Assembly: GCA_950295325.1 (NCBI GenBank)
Contig: OX485805.1
Location: 7,814,501 to 7,874,500 of the forward strand
Direction of reading: 5' to 3'
DNA from: Polytrichum commune
Lineage: Eukaryota; Streptophyta; Polytrichopsida; Polytrichales; Polytrichaceae
DNA: 60,000 bases
Shown: positions 51,761-60,000 of the stretch, one piece after another
How positions within the stretch are numbered: the first letter of the stretch is position 1
How the letters are laid out: the number at the start of each line of letters is the position of its first letter
Position numbers and translations under genes: made by a program
Notes under the pieces: model-generated
Databases searched by the model: none
Told to the model about the DNA's origin: nothing
Seen by the model: only the letters and a program-made list of their open reading frames with translations

Positions 51761-52050
51761 AAGGATGATGCCAGACCTGGCCCTCACTGGAACTGCTTTA
51801 GGTGTTTTCTGGGAGAAATCCTCAATTGCCTGCTTTGCAAAGAACCCCTCATGTGAGGCCTATAATGCAACTCCCTCTGCACAGGATTCAGTCCATGTTC
51901 TAATTCTTGCTCATGATAGAGGTAATCCCTCACTTTGTGTATAAAGTCTGATTCCCAGTTGCTTGCAAAGTCTAGGCCAAATGGAGAACTATAGACATTG
52001 TAGTGGGCCCTGCATTAGACATGATGGTTAACTTGGTTCAAACACACATG
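51761..52050 (+). pseudogene. Tandem duplicate of the oxidase gene's 3' end
   Basis: The block starting GAAGGATGATGCCAGACCTGG repeats, at roughly 80-85 percent by eye, the segment 51433-51744, which spans the last 54 codons, the stop and part of the 3' UTR. Relative to the parent it has lost about 20 bp around the former NAWVEKI codons and has many substitutions, so it encodes nothing. The matched UTR part includes TAGACATGATGGTTA. Confidence 0.85.
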
Positions 52051-53580
52051 AATATGGATTCTTGTATTCCAAGTTATGAGCCATTTGTATTGTGATGTCT
52101 ACCATAACAATGTTCGGTCCAAGAGCTGCCCTCCTTTTTTCACCATTCTGTGTTCCGGATTGTGTTCTGGTTCACATGCCCTACCAGATTAAACTTGGAT
52201 TGGTGACACTTCTCACACAAAGTCAAACCTGAACGGCTTTGGGCAGTCAAGGCATTCATATCTCGGCCCTATAATTGGCACCATCTGCAACAGAAGCTCC
52301 TGTTAAATCAATCTCGTCATAGAGACTGTAGTGATTTGAGAACATCCAGAGATTGCTCTATGCCTATTCAAACACCTAAAACTTGCCATAGATCACTTGC
52401 GATTGTTGGTTTTGTTTTTGCCAGCATGCACATACAACATGGCTTGGGAATGAACGGCTTGCGAGTGCAAGCAAAAGTGGTGTGGGCAGTTGTCATCACA
52501 GAATTCATCTGCTTCAACTGTGAAATGGTTTTGATGTTCTTGGTGATGAGAAAGAGAGTAGAGAGTTTTACCCCACACCCATCACAAGTGGTTCTGTAGT
52601 GGAGTGGACCTCGCAATGTAGGCCCGATTTTCTTCACTATCCTTTTTGGCAATCGTCTGTCATCTCTCAAGCAACCCTATAGTAGCATTTCTGAATTGAG
52701 ATTGAAAACTATTAGTTTGGGCCTGTGCTGTCCCGGTGTGTTTGTCTTTGTCCCACCTGATGAGCTCTTCGCTTTGTGAAAGTCAGCCCAACAAGGAAAA
52801 TTGAACTCGGCCATGTACATTAATCTACGATACATTTTGAAGCCTTAAACCCTAAACCCTAAACCATGTGTCAATGTCCATGCGTCTTTGCTGCTCTGAA
52901 GTCCCAAGAGACATAGTAGGTGACCAATATCACCTTGCAAACCACCTGATGTTTCTTCCATTGAGTTGTGAGTTGTGCATAAGGCAGATGGTGCCAAACC
53001 CAACATCCTAAAATCTTGCACAATAAGTACATATTAGTTTTGAGATTGTTCAATCATCTTTACATGCGGTTTGTGTGTTGGTTTTGGATCTACAACTAAA
53101 CTTTGAACCCTAATAACTTTTGCATATGAATTTCAAATAAGACATACTATGGTAGGTTGGAATCCTCTTTCAATTGCTAACGAGAAACATCTAGAACTTT
53201 GTCAATATTAAAAAAAAATTATATATACACACAATCCTTATAGTGATGGTTTTAGCAACATCTACCTTATGGCTCTTGGAAGGTAGTGGGTTGAGTTTAC
53301 TAACCAAGGAACCATGTGCCAATGAGAGTTATGTTCATAGTCACAAGCTCTCAAACACCTCTAGCTGCAACACTCCAATCCATGTTTCCTTATAGCTTTC
53401 AGATACAATTCACATTGTAAGAATAACAACCCAGGTTGAATCACTTTGGTGATTGAAAAGAATACATCTCTCAATTGAGAACCCAAACTCATGCCATGTC
53501 ATGTAGAGCCCAGAGTTATTAGTGCAGAGAATCTTTTAAAGCAACAATCCATTTCGTTCACCATGTTAACTCATTGATAT
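52051..53580. other. Intergenic sequence
   Basis: No gene is supported. The 87-codon frame at 52336-52599 shows no known motif. A short telomere-type repeat is at 52847-52865. Confidence 0.35.
52847..52865. repeat. Interstitial telomere-type repeat (AAACCCT)
   Basis: AAACCCTAAACCCTAAACC, about 2.7 units of the plant telomere heptamer. It could be a telo-box promoter element of an unrecognised transcript or a chance interstitial repeat. Confidence 0.7.
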
Positions 53581-53584
53581 GATA

Positions 53585-53985
53585 ATAAGGTACACGGCCA
53601 AATTTAGTTACTCATCTTAAACAAGCACCTATATTTGAGTGGTGAGTAGTTGGGTGTTGATCTAAGAACGCACACCAAAAAGACATGTTTAGAAGAGAAT
53701 GGACTACATGCTCAAAATTTGTTGACCATTCGAGGTTCAATAGTAAACATAATTTAGGAAACCTATATGATCATGTAATGAGAAAAATAATCTTCACTTT
53801 CATAATGAATAAGATATTCATATGAGTTCCATATGAAAATGGAGAGGAAAATGGCCACGGGAACAATTTGGATTCGCTAATCATCTTGCACTGATTGTTA
53901 GCTTCATATACTACGAGAAGTGGAAGCAGACTGCAGAGATAAAAGTGTCCATTAAAGACCCACTTATCTCAGTAGTTACACTCAA
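53585..53985 (+). repeat. Dispersed repeat, fullest copy of the SMC2-intron family
   Basis: It contains the ordered blocks TATTTGAGTGGTGAGTAG, GATCTAAGAACGCACACC, AAAATTTGTTGACCATTCGAG, AATAGTAAACATAAT, TTGGATTCGCTAATCATCTTG and AGAAGTGGAAGCAGACTGCAGAG. The last two blocks match the end of the second copy in SMC2 intron 1 (about 5430-5515). Confidence 0.65.
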
Positions 53986-54264
53986 CGCTTCAAGTGACGG
54001 CTTTTGAATCGTCCACCTCATTTGAAAGAAATCAGGGGTAGGTGCAACCCTAAAACCCATGACGACCACAGCTTTGCGTCACTTTTTGATGCTATTCCTG
54101 GAGATTTGCACATGGCTTGTTGAACATACTCCAGTGGAGACGCATAAGCCAAGAATGCATTGAGCTCCTCACACGCTTCAGGATGGAGACCTGGTCGATG
54201 GCACTGACAGATTGGGCATTTTAAAACTGCGCTCCTGGGCTCTGGAGCCAGGGCTCGGGGAGAA

Positions 54265-54455
54265 CCGGCGGTTAGTTACAGATGAACTGGTTGAGTTTGA
54301 GAAATAACCAGTTGAAGTTCGAGACTTACCGATGATTTTAGAGGAATCTAAAGAATATACCTCGAATGTATACAGCAAAACTGGAAGATGTCAACATGTA
54401 AGCGGTTGGATTTAGAATCACTAGGATCTCGACCGACTATGCCCAAAAACTTCCT
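54265..54455 (+). repeat. Dispersed repeat, copy 2 of 2
   Basis: Matches 38950-39165: GGTTAGTTACAGATGAACTGG, GAGAAATAACCAGTTGAAGTT, ATACCTCGAATG, CAACATGTAAGCGGTTGGA and CTAGGATCTCGACCGA. Confidence 0.65.
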
Positions 54456-55434
54456 GGGCACTGTCTGGAGCAATGCACAACTTACAAAAAACTGCGCCAG
54501 ACAGGAAACGGTAAATGATTGCAGAGTCAGATATCTAATTTTCACTCTTACTGAGAAGGTTAAGGAATCTGGTTGGGTAGAGTGCTGCGGAGGGGACCCA
54601 TCTCTCTCTCATCAGTCTGCCTAAACCTGCAGACAACATTCTTCAGTCTCGTTAATCTGTTTGCTTTCCAATTTTGTTTGCGTCCTACCTGGTGGATGGA
54701 TAATTTTACAAAAACTAGGGAATCTCTCGACCTGTGGAGGTTTTGTTACATAGATTGGGTCTTAGTACCAGCTATTTCTATACAAATGGCTTCAATTGGG
54801 AGCAGGCTCTGATTGCGCATGTCGATTTCACACCCATGAGCACTCAGATTGTATCTTAACCTCGGGATCCAAGCATCAAATGCATATGAAATTTGGGTCC
54901 ACTGAACACTAACCCCTATCCAAAGAACGTTGGGTTGTCCTTAGTTTCTTGGTGTGAGGCAGAAGCGCCTTCAGCTGATACTTTGAGCACTTGAGACACT
55001 TAATTACATGCTCGAAATATCCATGCAATTTTTCAGAATACTAGCAAAACCATGAGGAGGTAAGTGAAATCTGACTTCATAAAATTTTGACATCGTGTGA
55101 TTTGGATATAATGAGTGAAAGTCAAGGTTTCTTTGAGATCTAAAGTGGTAATTACTTAGCGGCCCCCCCTCCCTAATGAACAATGTTGAGCATTGATTGT
55201 TTGTCTCTTTCAACTAATGAGTAGTGTTTATGCCAGTCTTTCGAATAATTTCTTTAGTCGTGGTTATGAAGTACGTAGTTGTCCATTGTGGGGCAAAAAC
55301 ATACGTGTTAGAATTAGGTCACTAATGGAATTACTCTCTTCTACCTTAGGTCCTACCATGGAAACCCTACTTGCTCCCCTCTATACAAAGCATGATTTGC
55401 AAAGGCCAATGGGATCGCCATGTTGTGTCAGTTT

Positions 55435-56220
55435 TCATGTTTTGAGATTCTTGCAGGAAATCTTAAGGGATGACCCAACCTGTTTGGTTTTTTCATGGTC
55501 GACAATGAGCAGGTAGAAGATTAATAATAATGAGATTCGAAGGTTGCAGGATGCAACAACCCAAGGAAACAACAAGATTTGTAATGAGGAAACTATGCAT
55601 TGTTCAAAGCAGGACTGCAATTGCCACCATGAAATTGTACAAAGAACAACATATCTTGGTGCAATTAATGTTCCTTTATGAAATTTCCATACTATCATAA
55701 GGAATTTCACAAATTGGTCAACATTGTGGAGGAAGAAGGGAAGATGTAGGTACCACGACGACAATTCAACACAATGAGGAATATTCACATGAGGGATATT
55801 CAAACAATTATGGCATTGAGAGTGCTTTTGTTGGAAATTTTTGGCATGTTTTAAGGATGTGGTATGTAGGTCATGGGTTTGGGGAGATATCTCCTGTGAG
55901 TAAAATGATGGTAGAAGAGTTCCACATGTAATAATGAATAGTTTTACATTTGGGATTTTTAAGGTGTATGTGTATGAAATGTGGAGGAGGGTTCCTATAA
56001 AGTTTGTGTTTACTATGAGAATGGTTAAGTTGTTGTTGTATGCGTGTGTGTGTGTGTTGGGGGGGGGGGGGGGTGTACATGAGTGTGTTGGGTGTACTTT
56101 GTATGTATATGGAGTTTGTCTTTGGGTGTGGTGTGCCAATGGTTGTGGAAGTGTAGGGGTGATCTCGGTGATAGGTAGTATTTCCATGGTGTGTATTTTC
56201 CATTATGAATATTTCTCATA
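55435..56220 (-). other. Unassigned open frames, possibly a retroelement remnant
   Basis: A 250-codon minus-strand frame is inflated by low-complexity CACA and poly-C sequence (PPPPP, HTHTH). In a second frame, the text IILLTGDISPNP followed by a stop and then P resembles the 2A-like DIxxNPGP motif found near the start of some LINE retrotransposon proteins. No reverse transcriptase or endonuclease motif was found near it, so the likeness may be chance. Confidence 0.2.
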
Positions 56221-56224
56221 AATT

Positions 56225-57125
56225 TATAGACTGAACCATACAAATATTTGAATTCACTTACTGCAATGATAGATTCCCTGCAAAAGCCACCAACCGAAAA
56301 CTTGATAATTACACCATTCTCCACCCACTCCTATCCCAACTAGGGTGGATAATACTACCCCCCCCCCCCCCATTATAATCACGGCATGAATAAGAGGCAC
56401 TATACACACAACAACTGTTAAACTCCTTCAAGACCTAAAAAAATCCTCAATTCCAAAATCCATAAACTAATGGAATCCTTCTCGCAAATTGTTATAAGGT
56501 ACCTAGCACACATAATCCTAAACAAAAGGAAATTAGAAAAGAAACAAGCCCCGGTCCCACTTGATTAAACACACTTACTAACACTAAAACCCAAAACTAA
56601 CATAAAACACATATCCCTAACACCAACCATACGGCCCACCTATGAAAATAAGCACTAATAAGTTGCCCCTACATGGACATGGGGAGGGAGCCCGTGAACG
56701 GACATTGCATGTTAGGGTAAAAAACGCTAAAGTCCTTTTTTCTTGTCTTTGTTCTTTGTCTTAAACCTAAATCAATATGTCATTGTAGTAGATGTTTGGC
56801 AAACAAAAACCAATGAGGTTTAGTTAGTCCAATGAAAGCCACTTGAAAAAGAAAAGAAAAAATGATAAAAAAAGGAAGAGAAAACATATGCATAAGGTAT
56901 ATTTTTTCAACATGTTATAAATAATATGTTTGAGTAATATCAAAAAAATGAAATATTTTTTGTATCCAAAAGTATTAAGTATGCTTAAAATGACTAATGA
57001 CAAAGTGGAAGGCTATTAACAATACATCAAAATCCTTCAATTTTATCTCTTTCAATGTGTAGGTGCGAGAATGCCTATGAGATATGTCAACAATCTCCTA
57101 TATTAATGGGGAGCCCGAGTCCATT
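56225..57125. other. AT-rich intergenic sequence
   Basis: No gene was recognised. A run of 14 C is at 56358-56371, and the rest is A-rich on the plus strand. Confidence 0.35.
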
Positions 57126-57129
57126 GTCC

Positions 57130-57243
57130 AGATACCCGGACCGGGAACCGGAGTCCTCAGTCGATACACCCGGCTAGTCATTTATAAGATACCCGGGTCT
57201 ACATCGTGTAGATATCCGGTTGTCCATCTGTCGAGATACCCGG
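57130..57243 (+). promoter_or_regulatory. Five-fold AGATACCCGG motif upstream of RNASEH2B
   Basis: AGATACCCGG occurs at 57130, 57187 and 57234, with variants GATACACCCGG at about 57163 and AGATATCCGG at 57210. Spacing is 23-33 bp, and the last copy is about 107 bp before the start codon. The block could be a decayed tandem repeat or a cluster of protein-binding sites in the promoter or leader. Confidence 0.5.
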
Positions 57244-57349
57244 TAGGCCCTTAACGCCTGTAGTATGCGGGTACTATACGCTTCAAGGCCAGAAGTTGTG
57301 CTTCGTTTCTTCTTCCTTGTTGTGGTTCGGAGAAACCTTTGCTTCAGGA

Positions 57350-59668
57350 ATGGCGCCAGCGCTCTCCTCTGCCTCTGATGTGCGCGTAATAGTCACACAA
57401 TGTAAACACACACTCTCTCCCACTCCTGCATCTCTCCTTCTCATATTCACTCAGCACTTTCATTGCTTCATCACATTGTAAATTTGGCTCCTAACATCGC
57501 CCTCTCAAAGGTTCTCCTTGCAGGCGATTACAAAGATGTCGCAAGTAGCAGCGGGGTCATCCAGAGCCGCTTTCTTCACTTGCGCAATCCTGTTTCAGGT
57601 ATTTCTTCCGCCATTCTCAGCACTTTTGTGGCTTTCGTGTGATTTTTCGTCGTTGTTTTAAGTGTATTTCTTGCAAAATGTGTGAGGTGGGGTGAGTGAT
57701 GGCAAGAAATGGAGGAATTTCTCTGGCTATGTCTGCTCAACGGATGAGAACGGGTAATCATTTGTTGAATTGAAGATGACCTTTTCTTCGATCTTATCTG
57801 TCGAACCATTGGCAACACCTCCCTTACCTAGTATTTTCTGGAACCTACATCATAAACCTCTAAATTCATATGCCATCAACACTGATTTGACATTCATTTA
57901 GTCGCATCAGACTACAACATTGGATAAATGTGTACTAAACCCAGGGTTGCGATTTTTGACCTTTTGTTTCTATATTTTATGGTTGAAAAGAGCCAAAAGG
58001 TCGAAGCATGAGTTGAGTCGATCCTGAATGAAGCTTAGCTAAATGTTGAGTTAACATTGAAAAGGTAGTAAACCTTGATTTCACGTTGCTTCATTCACAC
58101 AAGACTACTGCATTAAAGAAATGCCTACCAAACCCAGGGTTGCAATTTTAACTTTTTGTTTCTGTATTTTATCGTTGCAAGAGCCAAAATGTTTAATTAC
58201 GAGTTGAATCAATGTTGAATAAATTATTGGCTTAATGTTGAGTTAGCACTGAGAAGATACGAAAGCCTGATGGGTATGTATCAATACAAAATCAACATGA
58301 AATGCTGGTCACCTGCATTTTGAGACGTATCTGTAGTGGGATAGTGCAGATTCGATAATTCTGTGACTGTAAGGATGTCTGAACTGGTTGCATTTATCGT
58401 GGTCTTGTTATCACTGAGTGTGGTTTCACTTTGATAATAGGCTTACCAGCATGCTACCTAGTGGCGGCTGATGGGAGACTCCAGGAGCTCAATTGGTCCA
58501 AACAGCGGCACACTGCTTGGTTCATCGATGATTCCGTCTGTGCAGGTATCCATTATATTTCCTCAGCTTTCATGGAGTTTAGGAGTGGATTTATTCCTGA
58601 GATTTTTCTTTTGACAAATTGGAGTAAAGCCTTCCCACTGAATTATGGGGCTGAAACATCTGAAAATGCCCTGTCGTGCATTTGCGAACAGATGGGAGCT
58701 TTTATTTGGCAACACCTGTTGATCCCTTGTTCATCATTCTACCTATATTGGAGCAAGTGCGCATGAAGGCAAGTGCTTTCTTTATCAGCTTTCTTTATTG
58801 GTAATTGAAGAGTTCTTCTCTTTTCATGACGAAGAAGTTGTTGCTAGGGTCTGGGCTTCTACTCAATGGGTGGTGCAGTTTTTGCAGAAAGGAGATGACA
58901 TGGGGAAATTCAGATCGATGGATGACATAGTTTCAGTGGATGGGTTTCCAGGCTACGCATGCCTACTTCCTTTCCTAAGTGCTTCCCTCGATATTCTATG
59001 TGAAGTTAGAGGTGGGCTACTCAACCTAGTTTATTTTGTGGATGACGTGCTAATCCATCTCAGGCTCAATATCTATAAAATGACAGTAGTTTTGACCCCA
59101 TAACTTTATGATATCAAAGATGCTAATTCATACGGTCTCGACATTAGTTTGTCGCTTTCTGACGATACAGTATGGCTCAAGAGTCTGGGCACCTGCAAAT
59201 ATAGGCTCCAGAAAAAAGTGCACTTAGAGCTTTAGCTGTCATGTTTCTCTTACAATAATTAGGGCAATTATGGCGGTTGGGATACCTCTTCCACTTTTTG
59301 GGGAAGGAGACATGCAGGCATTGTAATATTTGTACATATCAGAAAAATATTCGATAATTATCACTTTAGAAGAACCTCAGAGCTGCAAGAAGACACTTCA
59401 TAGCAAACTTATGCTGATTATCTTCTGGAGGGTCAGTAGGAAGGTATTAAACTTGTCATTGCTATTGGCACACATTAGACCTGTGATAGTCAGACACATG
59501 TGATTGTCACAAGGTCAGGATTACAACCTAGAGTTGTTATGAAACTTTAGCTGGCCCCTATATTGTGAACCTTTCACCTGATTGCCACTGTTTTCTTCTA
59601 CAGAAGTAGGGCAGGCCAAATACTACAGACTTGAAGACTCAAAAGTTCTAGCTTGGCTCCTTTGCAAG
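57350..59668 (+). CDS. RNASEH2B: Ribonuclease H2 subunit B (first six exons; gene continues right of window)
   Basis: RNASEH2B is the scaffold subunit of the trimeric nuclear RNase H2, which removes ribonucleotides from DNA and degrades RNA:DNA hybrids. Exons: 57350-57401 (ATG at 57350), 57524-57598, 58441-58545, 58692-58768, 58888-59011 and 59604-59668, giving 166 residues in frame. Seen in order: MAPALSSASDVRVIV, FLHLRNPVSGLPACYLV, LQELNWSKQRHTAWFIDD, the hallmark YLATPVDPLFIILPILE, KFRSMDDIVSVDGFPGY and KYYRLEDSKVLAWLLCK. These match the order and spacing of the Arabidopsis protein as remembered. An alternative ATG at 57536 is in another frame and does not fit the family. The intron after exon 4 starts GC (AAG then GCAAGT). 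The remaining C-terminal part, including the region that follows LLCK, was not found before 60000. Confidence 0.9.
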
Positions 59669-60000
59669 GTAAGGGATTGTAGTCTGAAGGAGGTCTTGAG
59701 ATTAATCATCGTTCCAAGTTATCCTTGAATCTAATCTCGTATCTTTATTTATAGGGTTGCAATATCTTGACAACTGCTTTGTGTACCATCCAAAGTGTGC
59801 CTTGCTTGATCAGTGCAAACCAGACTTCTATCCTTGTCCACTTACATATTACTACTATTGAAAAAAATTGATGGAATTTGAACTAGCAGTGAAGATCTGG
59901 CTACCACAAACTCAACTATCCTAGGCAATTTTAATTTTGGTTTTAGGATGCAGAGTCAAGTGTGTTGGTAGAACCTCCATTTGGGTCTTTCTGAAAGGCT
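59669..60000 (+). other. Start of a further RNASEH2B intron
   Basis: It begins with a consensus GTAAGG donor directly after the LLCK codons. No next exon matching the family could be found before the window ends, so the intron is at least about 330 bp. Confidence 0.5.

Noticed and set aside
55435-56187. 250-codon minus-strand open frame as a gene
   Set aside because: It starts in low-complexity CACA and poly-C repeats, lacks any conserved domain, and has no supporting neighbours or splice pattern.
57536-57598. ATG at 57536 (MSQVAAGSSRAAFF) as the RNASEH2B start
   Set aside because: It is in a different frame from the family-matching FLHLRNPVSG codons in the same exon; the ATG at 57350 joins in the correct frame.

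Overview
The window is nuclear DNA of a land plant, probably a non-flowering one (bryophyte, lycophyte or fern; this is inference). The reasons are spliced genes with GT-AG introns, proteins whose closest recalled relatives are plant forms (SMC2, NMD3, a class III peroxidase, a plant-type sarcosine oxidase, RNase H2 subunit B), plant telomere-type AAACCCTAA boxes, and a low gene density: five recognisable genes in 60 kb, separated by AT-rich DNA full of decayed transposons. Nothing prokaryotic or organellar is seen.

Layout: (1) 28-5915, minus strand: the first eleven coding exons of SMC2, the condensin ATPase; its C-terminal third lies left of the window. (2) 5916-12600: intergenic, with two PIF/Harbinger-like MITEs (6527-7023, 8513-8896), a tRNA-derived SINE with a neighbouring partial copy (about 7320-7860) and a 55-59 bp tandem repeat. 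(3) 12629-14194, minus: single-exon NMD3, the 60S export adaptor, with a telo-box and a GA tract just upstream. (4) 14500-23100: degenerate CATCC-rich repeats, MITEs, a broken pogo-type DDE_1 transposase (about 18290-20260) and a broken hAT transposase (about 22050-23090). (5) 24337-26462, minus: intact four-exon class III peroxidase whose introns 2 and 3 each hold an internal tandem duplication. (6) 26960-49600: gene-poor; a possible pogo/Tigger remnant, further MITE copies, foldback elements including a striking array of four palindromes inside a long inverted repeat (42922-43166), and a TKL-type kinase pseudogene (about 44420-45925). (7) 50304-51596, plus: single-exon FAD amine oxidase of the sarcosine/pipecolate oxidase family, followed by a diverged tandem copy of its own 3' end. 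(8) 57350-59668, plus: the first six exons of RNASEH2B, including one GC-AG intron; the gene runs off the right edge.

The five genes do not form a pathway; SMC2, NMD3 and RNASEH2B are housekeeping nuclear functions (chromosome condensation, ribosome export, genome maintenance), while the peroxidase is secreted and the oxidase metabolic. I find no evidence for a novel multi-gene system. The most unusual structures are repeats: the palindrome-array foldback, the Harbinger-like MITE families sharing TWA target sites, the SINE pair, the many long poly-G/poly-C runs, and the pentuple AGATACCCGG motif upstream of RNASEH2B. All exon boundaries were derived by hand from splice motifs, reading frame and remembered family alignments, and no database search was possible.
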